In this document: positions 31,141 to 38,680 of the stretch, piece by piece
Layout: every line of letters begins with the position of its first letter
Numbering within the stretch: position 1 is the stretch's first letter
Assembly (NCBI RefSeq): GCF_022348165.1
Contig: NZ_JAKRFI010000001.1
Location: 682,001 to 746,000, forward strand
Reading direction: 5' to 3'
Source of the DNA: Halomonas sp. McH1-25
GTDB taxonomy: Bacteria; Pseudomonadota; Gammaproteobacteria; Pseudomonadales; Halomonadaceae
Length of the DNA stretch: 64,000 bases
Position numbers and translations under genes: made by a program
The notes under the pieces: generated by a model
What the model saw: only the letters and a program-made list of their open reading frames with translations
Database searches by the model: none
Told to the model about the DNA's origin: nothing

Positions 31141-31518
31141 ATGGCCCAGTACATCACTGTCACGGACGTAGATACCCAGCTCGGCAGTGATTGGGCCGAG
31201 CCAGCAGCAAAGGATCGCGCCGTTCGGCAAGCCAATGCCTGGCTGACAGCCAAGCTGTCGGGCCGCGAGTTCGATACCGTGCCCACGCCTATCATCGAGG
31301 CCGGCGCCGAGCTAGCCCAGATGGCCGCCAATGGCACGCTGTACGCCGACTCCGATGGCGATGTGAAGCGGGAATCGGTTGAAGCCGACACCGTGTCCGT
31401 CGAAACCGAGTATCAGGACGGCTCTAGGGCCGTGCAGGGGGCGCTTTTGTACGTGCTCGACCTCCTGAAGCCGTGGCTTAACCCCTACGGCTCAGTGACG
31501 CTGCTTAAGAGGCTCTAG
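31141..31518 (+). CDS. Head-tail connector (DnaT-like / gp6-type), 125 aa
   Basis: Pattern ITVTDVDTQLGSDW...AVRQANAWLTAKLSGREFD and length match head-completion adaptors often labelled DnaT-like. It would sit below the portal ring. Order (capsid, adaptor, stopper, tail completion, tail terminator) supports this. Confidence 0.72.
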   Translation: MAQYITVTDVDTQLGSDWAEPAAKDRAVRQANAWLTAKLSGREFDTVPTPIIEAGAELAQMAANGTLYADSDGDVKRESVEADTVSVETEYQDGSRAVQGALLYVLDLLKPWLNPYGSVTLLKRL

Positions 31519-31520
31519 AC

Positions 31521-31907
31521 ATGGGCTACATCAGAGACAAGATCAACGCCAAGCTCCCCAAGGCCTTCGACGGCAAGCTGGCCGATGCGGTGCATTCGTT
31601 CTCGTTCTCGCGTTCATCCGGCGGATCCGTTGACCCGGTAACAGGCGTGCCTACGGGCGGGACGACTGTCGTCGTTACTGGCCGGGGCAGCTTCGGCTCA
31701 TACGAGGCGCACGAGACGGACGGTGACAAGATCCGCATCACCGATACACGGTTGACCGCGTTGGTGACGGAGGTGGTCGATCAATCCGGTAATCAAGTGG
31801 CCCCGCAGACCGGTGACGTCATTACCAGCGAAGGAGTGGCTTACGAGGTGGTTAACGTCAGCAACACTGCCGGCGCGATCTACTCCATCCAACTGCGGAA
31901 TTCGTGA
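31521..31907 (+). CDS. Head closure / stopper protein, 128 aa
   Basis: Beta-rich sequence with GTVVVTGRGSFGSYE-type strands (TTVVVTGRGSFGSYEAHETD) and DVITSEGVAYEVVNVSN, typical of small beta-barrel head-closure proteins. The position between adaptor and tail-completion genes supports the call. Confidence 0.7.
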   Translation: MGYIRDKINAKLPKAFDGKLADAVHSFSFSRSSGGSVDPVTGVPTGGTTVVVTGRGSFGSYEAHETDGDKIRITDTRLTALVTEVVDQSGNQVAPQTGDVITSEGVAYEVVNVSNTAGAIYSIQLRNS

Positions 31908-31915
31908 GGTGGCTC

Positions 31916-32299
31916 ATGGCGTGGGACAAGAAGCCGAGCGAGTTCATGGATATTGTCGAGGCTGGGCTGTCGAAGCAGATGAAGGACATGGCTTCATTTG
32001 GGCTGCAGCAAGTGATTTATCACTCCCCTGTCCAAGACGGCGCATACAAGGGGAATCATCGCGTAAGCATCGGCTCCCCAGCTGATGAATTCGATGAGAG
32101 CAGAAAGGATAAACAGGGCCAGGCGACCATTGATCAAGGCGAGGCGGTAATCAGCCTAATAAATGGTGATACGGAGCTTGTGTACATACAAAATTCGGCT
32201 CCCTACGCAGGACGTATAGAGCATGGGCATTCTCAGCAGGCCCCGCATGGGGTTTATGCCGAGGCAGACATTACGCTGAAGGAGCGTTACGGCTCATGA
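31916..32299 (+). CDS. Tail completion protein (HK97 gp10-like), 127 aa
   Basis: ATG 31916 is chosen for its SD (GAGGTGGCTC) over an in-frame GTG at 31904. It contains VIYHSPVQDGAYKGNHRVSIG and YIQNSAPYAGRIEHGHSQQAP, the conserved parts of HK97-gp10-type proteins that join tail to head. Confidence 0.8.
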   Translation: MAWDKKPSEFMDIVEAGLSKQMKDMASFGLQQVIYHSPVQDGAYKGNHRVSIGSPADEFDESRKDKQGQATIDQGEAVISLINGDTELVYIQNSAPYAGRIEHGHSQQAPHGVYAEADITLKERYGS

Positions 32300-32727
32300 A
32301 CAACACCACCATCCGGACTGAGCTGGTAACCCGTCTCACGCAGTGGGCTGAGCATCCTATTCAGTTCTATGGATACCCAGATGATGGGGACGTCGAGACC
32401 GCCAAGGCTAATGGCAATCCTTGGGTGACATGCATTCTTCGCCCAGCGCCTGCTGCCAATACTTCAATTGGTAGCGGCCCCCAGCCCCGCCGCCCTGGAG
32501 TTCTGATGCTCCAGGTCTTCGTCAAGCCCAAGTCATTTGGCGAACTGGAAGCCGGGGCCTCTCCCGAAAGCCTGGAATCGCTCGGTATCGCTGACTCGCT
32601 AACCGCTCACATGGAAAACAGGCGCCTCAATGGCGTTGTCACCGACGCGGCCAACGTGATCGTCGTCGGTGAGCAGGACGGATGGTGGCAACTTAACGTC
32701 AACATCCCCTACCGAACCACGATTTAA
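32296..32727 (+). CDS. Tail terminator protein, 143 aa
   Basis: Start overlaps the previous stop. IRTELVTRLTQWAEHPIQFYG and the final GWWQLNVNIPYRTTI match small tail-terminator proteins (DUF4128-like) that cap the tail tube. A terminator follows. Confidence 0.75.
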   Translation: MNNTTIRTELVTRLTQWAEHPIQFYGYPDDGDVETAKANGNPWVTCILRPAPAANTSIGSGPQPRRPGVLMLQVFVKPKSFGELEAGASPESLESLGIADSLTAHMENRRLNGVVTDAANVIVVGEQDGWWQLNVNIPYRTTI

Positions 32728-32750
32728 CTGTCCCCCAACGGAACAAGCAG

Positions 32751-32772
32751 CCCGCCTCGAGCGGGTTTTTTT
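32751..32772 (+). terminator. Terminator before the tail tube gene
   Basis: CCCGC-ctcga-GCGGG followed by TTTTTTT. Confidence 0.8.
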
Positions 32773-32803
32773 GTGCATTCAGAAAGCCCCGCGAGGTTAA
32801 GCA

Positions 32804-33748
32804 ATGAGCGAGAGCAATCGCGTAAAACTGATCGTCGTGCCTGAAACAGCCTATGGCGCGACCCCTGCAGACTCTGCCAATTGGCAGACGCTGCGCTACA
32901 CATCCGAGACCCTGTCCGGCACACCGCAAACCGTCACGTCGAGCGAGATTCGTTCCGACCGTATGACGGCCGACATGACGCGCACCGGCCTACAGGTCCA
33001 GGGCGACATCGGCGTCGAGCTGTCCACGGGCACCTTCGATGACCTGATTTCCGGGGCGTTTGCCAATAATTGGGCCGCCGACACGCCAACAGTTGGGTCC
33101 GACACCTTGCTGATCGGTACGGCGGATAAGTCGTTCTCCATCGAGAAGCAGTTTACCGACGAGGGCAAGTTCCTAGCCTTCCGAGGTATGCGCGTTGGTC
33201 AGATGAGCCTGAATTTCCAATATGGGCAGATCCTGACGGGCTCGTTCAATTTCGCGGGCAACGGCTCGGAGTCGGTCGCGTCCTCGCTGGTGGGCGCCGG
33301 GACTGTTGCTGCTGCCACGACCTCGAAAGTCCTGAACGCCTCGACCGATATTGCCTCGATCAGCATCGACGGCTCTACCGCTTCAGGCATCGAGATCCAG
33401 TCCATCTCCCTGCAGCTCAACAATAACCTGCGGGCCATTGAGGCTATCGGCCACGACGCTCCGGTTGATCAGAAGAAGGGCACGGCGGCGATCACCGGCA
33501 CGATCCAGGCCTATCTCTCGGCTGAGTCCTTCGCCTGGTATCAGAAGTCGCTCGACCAAGCGGACGTTGCGCTGGAGTTCTCCGTCACGGACGGCACGGA
33601 CACCTACACCTTCACCCTGCCCCGCATCCATCTGACCGTACAGGCCCCGCAATCTGGCGGGCTCGATCAGGACGTAATGATCAGCGCCGATTACACCGCG
33701 CTCTACGACAGCGTGGCCGGCACCTCCTTGAAGCTGGTTCGCAGCTAA
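32804..33748 (+). CDS. Major tail tube protein, 314 aa
   Basis: Starts VKLIVVPETAYGATPADSANWQTLRYTSETL and carries TSSEIRSDRMTADMTRTGLQVQGDIGVEL, the common opening of tail tube proteins in this group. The rest is beta-rich with Ig-like repeats. Its long tail identifies a siphovirus morphology (no sheath gene was seen). Confidence 0.85.
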   Translation: MSESNRVKLIVVPETAYGATPADSANWQTLRYTSETLSGTPQTVTSSEIRSDRMTADMTRTGLQVQGDIGVELSTGTFDDLISGAFANNWAADTPTVGSDTLLIGTADKSFSIEKQFTDEGKFLAFRGMRVGQMSLNFQYGQILTGSFNFAGNGSESVASSLVGAGTVAAATTSKVLNASTDIASISIDGSTASGIEIQSISLQLNNNLRAIEAIGHDAPVDQKKGTAAITGTIQAYLSAESFAWYQKSLDQADVALEFSVTDGTDTYTFTLPRIHLTVQAPQSGGLDQDVMISADYTALYDSVAGTSLKLVRS

Positions 33749-33835
33749 CGGTTTGGCGGCCTTGGATGTTAGTTCCGTGTCCTTGGCCGCCTCTTGATTC
33801 TAACGGAACGATAACGGAACCCGAGGTAATAGATT

Positions 33836-34231
33836 ATGGCTAAGTATCAGATTGGTGGTGGCTTCAAGCAGGATGCAGCCGAGTCAGGCGTATGGACCGA
33901 CGACTTCGGCCCCGAGCTCAAGATCGCCTCTTCGGAGAGCATGACTTACAAGAAGGCGCTGGAGCGCCTGTTTCGCCCGCATCGCCGCAAAGAAATCTCA
34001 GTCGAGAAGAGTAACGCAATCACGCTCAAGGCGATGGCTGAGGCACTGCTGGTGGACTGGAAGAAGGGCGACATTGCCGACCCTGAGACCGGCAAGGACC
34101 TGACATACAGCGTAGACAACGCCTATCTCGCGCTGAGCAAAGATCCCGAACTTCGAGACTTTGTGTCCTCCTATGCTAGCCGAGTGGCGAACTACAAGGA
34201 GGAGGCGCTCGAGGAGCGCGTGGAAAAGTAA
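33836..34231 (+). CDS. Tail assembly chaperone (G-like), 131 aa
   Basis: Located between tail tube and tape measure genes as expected for a gpG analogue. The upstream 87-bp gap has a GGCGGCC/GGCCGCC hairpin and repeated AACGGAAC. The gene ends GTG GAA AAG TAA, where a -1 slip would enter the frame of the next gene; see 34222-34228. Confidence 0.75.
   Translation: MAKYQIGGGFKQDAAESGVWTDDFGPELKIASSESMTYKKALERLFRPHRRKEISVEKSNAITLKAMAEALLVDWKKGDIADPETGKDLTYSVDNAYLALSKDPELRDFVSSYASRVANYKEEALEERVEK
34222..34228 (+). other. Candidate -1 ribosomal frameshift site GGAAAAG
   Basis: Zero frame reads GAA AAG TAA. Slipping back one base gives AAA then GTA ACG ACG GCG CTA CGC TGG AAC before the next gene's ATG, with no stop. 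The A-site AAG to AAA shift is favourable; the P-site GAA to GGA shift is less so. It would make a GT-type fusion as in lambda tails. Confidence 0.6.
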
Positions 34232-34251
34232 CGACGGCGCTACGCTGGAAC

Positions 34252-34545
34252 ATGCAGTGGGCGGACAAGATCGACTTCCTCTTGGCCATTGAGGAACAGC
34301 GGGGCTATGCACCACAGGCCCTGCTGGACCGCCCCGAGCTTGATCTAACGGAGCGCTGGTACATGCAGGCCTTTTCCGCCCTATCCCCTTCCCGACAATC
34401 AGGCATGGGCGTGGGCGGCATACCGGTGTCTGAAATCAAGGCCTATGCCGAGTTCGTGGACATCGTTACCGAGCCTGACGAGTTCCTGGCTGTGATCCGC
34501 GCGATGGATGCGGTTTGGCTTGAAGAGCAGGCGAAGCGTAAATAG
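34252..34545 (+). CDS. Tail assembly chaperone second part (T-like), 97 aa from ATG
   Basis: The frame is open upstream to the end of the previous gene, and the extra residues (VTTALRWN) join smoothly to MQWADKIDFLLAIEEQ. The ATG has no SD (CTGGAAC), so expression mainly as a frameshift fusion with the G-like protein is likely. C-terminal half is helical (FVDIVTEPDEFLAVIRAMDAVW). Confidence 0.72.
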   Translation: MQWADKIDFLLAIEEQRGYAPQALLDRPELDLTERWYMQAFSALSPSRQSGMGVGGIPVSEIKAYAEFVDIVTEPDEFLAVIRAMDAVWLEEQAKRK

Positions 34546-34573
34546 CCCCGCAGGACGGGGCTTGGAGATAGAT

Positions 34574-34663
34574 ATGACCGAGATCGAGAAAGACCTAAAA
34601 GAGATTCGTAGGCTGTTGGAGAAGCTGGTGAAACAGCAAGAGCGAAAAACGCAAACTCTCTGA
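34574..34663 (+). CDS. Micro-protein, coiled-coil, 29 aa
   Basis: GGAGATAGAT precedes ATG. MTEIEKDLKEIRRLLEKLVK with heptad leucines forms an amphipathic helix, then KQQERKTQTL. It sits at the edge of the accessory block; no function known. Confidence 0.45.
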   Translation: MTEIEKDLKEIRRLLEKLVKQQERKTQTL

Positions 34664-34710
34664 GTGGCTATGAAGCGAGCCCGTCATTGCAGGCTCGCCC
34701 GAGCGAAAGA

Positions 34711-34971
34711 TTATAAGGAGCCCAAGATGAAGGTAAGTATTGGATTGCCGCCTTCGTCATCGTCCTCATGGCTGGCCCCGTCAGGGGTTAGGTCATGCCT
34801 GCGGGCAACGCATCGAAATGTGTAGCCTTCGTCGCTACCTTCAGGGAAAAGTCGCACCAGGTCGCCTGCGAGTATGTTCGCCGGATCAATTAGTAGACCT
34901 TTCTTCTTATTTTTCAACGCCTCGCGAGTAGAATCGCTTACGCTATCGTCAAATTCAAAACGAATGCCCAT
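34711..34971 (-). CDS. Hypothetical cargo protein on the minus strand, 86 aa
   Basis: ATG 34971 has AAAGG 8 nt upstream; GTG 34980 is also in frame. IRFEFDDSVSDSTREALKNKKKGLLIDPANILAGDLVRLF looks like a folded domain. Opposite orientation to the tail operon and divergent from the next gene mark it as a separately expressed moron gene. No family recognised. Confidence 0.6.
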   Translation of the reverse strand: MGIRFEFDDSVSDSTREALKNKKKGLLIDPANILAGDLVRLFPEGSDEGYTFRCVARRHDLTPDGASHEDDDEGGNPILTFILGSL

Positions 34972-35141
34972 CCTGCGCACCTTTCTGGTTATGGGTGGAA
35001 CTAGCAGGCTAAGCAGTTTTGACTAGAGACGCATCTGGCAATGCGTACAGGCACAGGCTGGGGATGTTTTGCTTCACATGTAGCGACGCCTTGGTATGCT
35101 TGCTAGCCATACAGAGGTCATCAGCCGCAACAGAGGAAGCG

Positions 35142-35411
35142 ATGCCGGAGAACCCAACGCCAGAGAAGAAGCCGTCGCTTGAGTTGGGCGATGTCATAGG
35201 TGAACTGGTTGTTCTGGCCATTGTCGTAGGTGCGATACCAGAGCTGTTTATAGGCGGTCTTCGCGATGCGTTTGGCGCTTGCGGGTTCGGCCCGGACGTT
35301 TGCAAAAGCTATATCGCGCAAGGGCTTTGGCAAGCCGCTGGCGGCGTAATTTGCGTGTCCATCGCTATGTGGATCGCTTTTAAGCTATATTTACGCAAGA
35401 GAGATAGGTAA
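35142..35411 (+). CDS. Small membrane protein, 89 aa
   Basis: The start is ATG 35142 with AGAGGAAG upstream; a longer frame from 35019 runs through the promoter region. Two transmembrane helices are predicted (VIGELVVLAIVVGAIPELF and GGVICVSIAMWIAFKLYL), with a loop holding two Cys and a basic tail. It could modify the envelope of the lysogen. A TATGCTTGC motif related to the P63C sites lies upstream at 35095. Confidence 0.6.
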   Translation: MPENPTPEKKPSLELGDVIGELVVLAIVVGAIPELFIGGLRDAFGACGFGPDVCKSYIAQGLWQAAGGVICVSIAMWIAFKLYLRKRDR

Positions 35412-35422
35412 GGAGGCAGCTT

Positions 35423-35758
35423 ATGGAACCCATGCAGATTGCCGTGCTTGCGCTATCCGCTCTGGCCGTACTCATCTTGGTTGTGGGCTTTGTATGCCTC
35501 AGACGCCTGCAGAACCGTGACGCCGAGAAGCGTGAGCAAAGGCTTCAGGAAGAGCAGCGTATGCGCCAGGAGGAAGAGCAGCGCCAGAGGAGCATTAACG
35601 AGGTCCTTGCGTCACCGCTGCATTCCATTATGCGCGCGGACGCTGGTTTCTACGGCAAAAATAGTTATGTCGATCAAGAGCTTATTCACGCCCTCGCAAA
35701 GATTGTTGTTCGCCCCGCGAATGAGCCAGAGAGAAAGCGCGATCACTACAGTGGATAA
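35423..35758 (+). CDS. Membrane-anchored coiled-coil protein, 111 aa
   Basis: N-terminal transmembrane helix (IAVLALSALAVLILVVGFVCL), then a charged coiled coil (AEKREQRLQEEQRMRQEEEQ), then a ~50-residue soluble end. Eleven nt after the previous membrane protein, so probably one operon. A role in superinfection exclusion is possible but unproven. Confidence 0.6.
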   Translation: MEPMQIAVLALSALAVLILVVGFVCLRRLQNRDAEKREQRLQEEQRMRQEEEQRQRSINEVLASPLHSIMRADAGFYGKNSYVDQELIHALAKIVVRPANEPERKRDHYSG

Positions 35759-35789
35759 TCTCCCTCAATAGCGCTAGATGGACAAGATG

Positions 35790-35815
35790 AAAGGGCTGCT
35801 TTGGCGGCCCTTTCG
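35790..35815 (+). terminator. Terminator of the membrane-protein pair
   Basis: AAAGGGC-(10 nt)-GCCCTTT followed by CGCC. The U-run is poor, so it is only a moderate candidate. The 35816-35956 stretch holds no ORF that I trust. Confidence 0.45.
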
Positions 35816-35956
35816 CCTTCAAGGCTACGAGGGTAGTCGCCCCTGGGCTGGCCAAGGCTTAACACATCCCCAGCCCGCCCTCTGCGTCATGGTCAGGCTG
35901 GATAAGGGCGCCGAGGTCGTCGACACTTAGTAACCCTGTAGAATCAGTGACTTGCA

Positions 35957-35982
35957 TCAAAAAAGGCCGCAAAAACGGCCTT
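35957..35982 (-). terminator. Terminator of the second P63C gene
   Basis: On the minus strand AAGGCCG-tttttg-CGGCCTT is followed by TTTTGATG. A second GCCCCG/CGGGGC hairpin lies nearer the stop at about 35998-36018. Confidence 0.7.
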
Positions 35983-36024
35983 ATCGTCGACTTAGGGGCC
36001 CCGACCGTAGCCGGGGCTTGGTTC

Positions 36025-37020
36025 TTAAAAGTTAACGTCATTCAAATCTAAAGGAAGGCTGTTATCAAAACGAGGATGGAGCCTGTCCAACTTCAGCTTG
36101 AAGTCTTCGTAATCCGTGCTCAGCCGCATTATTGTTACTACTGATGATAAATGCTCCCTTAGCTTCGGATGCCCCATGTCAGGTGTCAGCTTGCGGTGCA
36201 TTTGATGCTTGAGCTTTCCGGAAGGTGATTTTGGCGTTGACTGTTTGAGTTCTTCGAGAACGCCAGGGGCCAGTCGCTTGTAAACGATGTCGTTAGTGAG
36301 GTGGCCAAAATATTGAGGACGCTTTACCGTATATTTTGGGAACTCCAGCCCCCGCAACCTAAAAAGCTCTTCATAGAAGACCTGTGGAAACGTATGAACC
36401 CACGGCTGGAGCTCCTTGGCTATGAATTTTTCCAGAATTTGGGCGAGTGCATCAGATGCTCTATGCCTCTGGTAACCTGTTGCCTCGTCAACAAGGGCGA
36501 CGATACCAACGCTGGCAAGGCCGCGCATAACAATGTCAGCCTGCTTGGCAACGTGCAGCTGTGTTGATTTTAGGGCGCCTGCATCCCTGGCCTTCAGGTA
36601 TACCTCGCACACCTGTGGCAGCATTTCCGCCTTATAGCCAAAGGCCATCTGCCCTGAAGGCAGGCGAAATTCAACTTGGCTTGACGTCACGTACAAGTCG
36701 TTGGAAATAAAGGGTTTTAGGTTCTTTGCGGTTAAAAATGCAGGTAGATTGACGTCAGCATCATAGAAGCTCCGCCCCTTCGCCTGTCGAGCGCGACCCA
36801 AGGCTCGCATCATGTCGCTCTGAGTCAAAACGCGGGTTCCATCCTCTAGAACCGCGCAAGTAAGGGATGAGTCGCCAACATGAATTGTTCCAATGTGGGG
36901 GGCATAAGGAAGATCGCGATTCCAGCGTTTTTTCGCAGCCTCTCTGGCAATTTCGCTTCTGCGCTCTGCTGAGAGAGTGGACGCCCTAGCCTTTCCGCCT
37001 TTGGAGTGATGATCAGTCAT
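36025..37020 (-). CDS. P63C-domain protein, copy 2, 331 aa
   Basis: Same architecture as the 9264-10268 gene: basic start (HSKGGKARASTLSAERRSEIAREA), middle region with VLEDGTRVLTQSDMMRALGRA and ALVDEATGYQ, and C-terminal P63C (YKRLAPGVLEELKQSTP, MGHPKLREHLSSVVTIMRLS, FKLKLDRLHP). The two proteins are clearly paralogous but diverged. The start is MTDHHSK at 37020 (AAAGGAG, 9 nt). It runs against the tail operon from its own promoter with TATGCTTGCATA-like motifs. Confidence 0.82.
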   Translation of the reverse strand: MTDHHSKGGKARASTLSAERRSEIAREAAKKRWNRDLPYAPHIGTIHVGDSSLTCAVLEDGTRVLTQSDMMRALGRARQAKGRSFYDADVNLPAFLTAKNLKPFISNDLYVTSSQVEFRLPSGQMAFGYKAEMLPQVCEVYLKARDAGALKSTQLHVAKQADIVMRGLASVGIVALVDEATGYQRHRASDALAQILEKFIAKELQPWVHTFPQVFYEELFRLRGLEFPKYTVKRPQYFGHLTNDIVYKRLAPGVLEELKQSTPKSPSGKLKHQMHRKLTPDMGHPKLREHLSSVVTIMRLSTDYEDFKLKLDRLHPRFDNSLPLDLNDVNF

Positions 37021-37100
37021 AGCAAGCATCTCCTTTGTCTATGCTTGCATATTGTCACTGCTGGCCTTCATGTGCAAGCATGCTTTACGCAATGCTTGCG
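37018..37100 (-). promoter_or_regulatory. Four ATGCAAGCAT-type motifs upstream of P63C-2
   Basis: Copies at 37020-37030 (AGCAAGCATC, covering the start and SD), 37040-37051 (TATGCTTGCATA), 37073-37083 (TGCAAGCATGC) and 37091-37100 (AATGCTTGCG). The core is TGCAAGCA in either orientation, the same as at 10292-10324. Confidence 0.55.
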
Positions 37101-37145
37101 TGCGCCCTTACGCCTATTGATTGTTGCTTCACCCTCCCCATTCCT

Positions 37146-37166
37146 AAGGTGTAACCTTGCGTAAAC
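37146..37166 (+). promoter_or_regulatory. AAGGT-N3-ACCTTGCGT motif, copy 1
   Basis: AAGGTGTAACCTTGCGTAAAC lies ~25 nt before the SD of the 37190 gene with GATAAT just downstream as a possible -10. A close relative sits at 38057-38078. Confidence 0.4.
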
Positions 37167-37189
37167 GATAATGATGCGCAGGGGGAAGC

Positions 37190-37534
37190 ATGGGGTTTGA
37201 GATCAGACTAAGGAAGACGCCGCACGAATGGTATGAATACCAGGGCGCGCGCTTTCTGATTTGCATACCGCACGCTGATTTGATGGAAGAATTCCTGACC
37301 AAAAGAAGCGAGACTCATGATCTCGCTCTGTTAGCGGCGGGCGGGCCAAGATACTTCTTTAGCCACTACGTGCTCATCGATTGGGAAGGTGTCGTAGACA
37401 GCGAATCTCAAGAGCCTATCGCCTATTCTCCTCGCGTTGCGCATGACGTTCTTAGCGCGCATCCGGATCTCTACGGATTTGTGCAAGAGTCATTCAAGGA
37501 TCTCATGAAGCGCAGCGAGCCTGAGGCGCAGTGA
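37190..37534 (+). CDS. Hypothetical protein in the accessory block, 114 aa
   Basis: SD GGGGGAAG. The pattern ALLAAGGPRYFFSHYVLIDWEGVVD...IAYSPRVAHDVLSAHPDLYGFVQESF resembles small tail-assembly chaperone-like proteins of other phages (WEGVxD followed by a helical end). Such a role here is uncertain because a chaperone pair already exists at 33.8-34.5 kb. Confidence 0.55.
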   Translation: MGFEIRLRKTPHEWYEYQGARFLICIPHADLMEEFLTKRSETHDLALLAAGGPRYFFSHYVLIDWEGVVDSESQEPIAYSPRVAHDVLSAHPDLYGFVQESFKDLMKRSEPEAQ

Positions 37535-38037
37535 TGTTGGGCTTTCTGAGGCGGCTTTTGCCCGGGAGTCGCTCCAAGTCTTCTCAAGACAAGGCGCTTG
37601 AGAATCTAGAACGCCATGCCCAAGAGGCTAGCGCGGAAAGAGCTGGAGTGTCATCTGTAAGCATCGTAGAGGCGATGGGTAAACAGTCCAAGGTGGATGG
37701 CAAACCGATCTACGAGTACGCAGAAAGCCACAAGCATGACGTTGATAAGATGCTTGAGTGTTGCCGTGCGGTTGAGAATATGTACTGGTCACATGGTGAG
37801 ATGAAACTCGCGCCAGAGCCTTACTACTTCGAGCGCGCTGCTATCTTATCGCGCAAAGCGAAAGACTACTCTGGCGAGGTCTCAGTCTGTGAGCGCTGGA
37901 TTGCTATGGAGGATGACTTCATGGCGTGGCGCCAGGGTAATCAGCATCGCGGCGTTAACATTTCGGGCAGCCCGCGAGCGAAGCGCATTCGTGAGCGACT
38001 GCCAAAAGCAAAAGCCAAGCTGGTTGGGGATTCCTGA
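37534..38037 (+). CDS. Hypothetical protein, 167 aa
   Basis: ATG 37534 shares a TGATG junction with the previous gene. A basic N-terminus (MLGFLRRLLPGSRSKSS) is followed by a helical protein (MLECCRAVENMYWSHGEMKLAPEPYYFERAAILSRKAKDYSGEVSVCERWIAM) with a TPR-like rhythm at 85-125. No family recognised. Confidence 0.55.
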   Translation: MLGFLRRLLPGSRSKSSQDKALENLERHAQEASAERAGVSSVSIVEAMGKQSKVDGKPIYEYAESHKHDVDKMLECCRAVENMYWSHGEMKLAPEPYYFERAAILSRKAKDYSGEVSVCERWIAMEDDFMAWRQGNQHRGVNISGSPRAKRIRERLPKAKAKLVGDS

Positions 38038-38056
38038 TAGAGCTTGCTCATTGCCC

Positions 38057-38078
38057 AAGGTTTTACCTTGCGTTTAAC
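38057..38078 (+). promoter_or_regulatory. AAGGT-N3-ACCTTGCGT motif, copy 2
   Basis: AAGGTTTTACCTTGCGTTTAAC lies between the 37534 gene and the TM2 gene. It shares the imperfect palindrome and GCGT tail with copy 1 at 37146. Confidence 0.4.
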
Positions 38079-38197
38079 CGGCATCACCATTCTGGCGTCA
38101 GCTCAGGGCGGACTTTAATGATAAGCTCGCTAGCTAAAACAATAATCTCCCCTGCCGATATTACATCGGCATCTTCTATTTTCAACGGAGCATGGGT

Positions 38198-38572
38198 ATG
38201 TCAGATCAACAGGTAGAGCTATCACCCTCAAGAAGCGAAGAGGCCCATAGCGCGCAGACAGTTCCATCGGCGAACATGATTTACTGCCATGGTTGCGGAA
38301 AGCAGATCCACAAGACAGCCAGGAGCTGTCCTCACTGCGGCGCCGCGTCATCAGTAAAGACCGGCGACAAGTCGAAGTTGGTAGCTGCGCTACTGGCATT
38401 CTTCCTGGGCGGGCTCGGCTTTCACCGGTTCTACTTGGGCAATATCCTTTTAGGCATTATTTACCTGCTGTTCTGCTGGACATTTATTCCCATGCTTATC
38501 GCCTTCGGCGAGTGCATTTACTTCCTTGCGATGGGACAAGAGAGCTTCGACAGGAAGTACAACTTTAGTTAG
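38198..38572 (+). CDS. TM2-domain protein with zinc ribbon, 124 aa
   Basis: A zinc ribbon (YCHGCGKQIHKTARSCPHCG, residues ~29-48) is followed by a TM2 domain (KLVAALLAFFLGGLGFHRFY, LGNILLGIIYLLFCWTFIPML). TM2 proteins sit in the inner membrane; function is unresolved, with proposed roles in envelope sensing. ATG 38198 fits GGAG better than 38192. A typical lysogenic-conversion cargo gene with its own terminator. Confidence 0.82.
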   Translation: MSDQQVELSPSRSEEAHSAQTVPSANMIYCHGCGKQIHKTARSCPHCGAASSVKTGDKSKLVAALLAFFLGGLGFHRFYLGNILLGIIYLLFCWTFIPMLIAFGECIYFLAMGQESFDRKYNFS

Positions 38573-38592
38573 ACGAAACAACTCTTACCAAG

Positions 38593-38617
38593 ACCCGGCC
38601 ATCGTGCCGGGTTTTTT
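38593..38617 (+). terminator. Terminator of the TM2 gene
   Basis: ACCCGGC-(loop)-GCCGGGT followed by TTTTTTATT. Confidence 0.82.
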
Positions 38618-38680
38618 ATTACCTGTGTCTCGGAGACAGCTATGGTTGAGTGCGACCCACGCTCGCGGGCCGCAGAGCGG

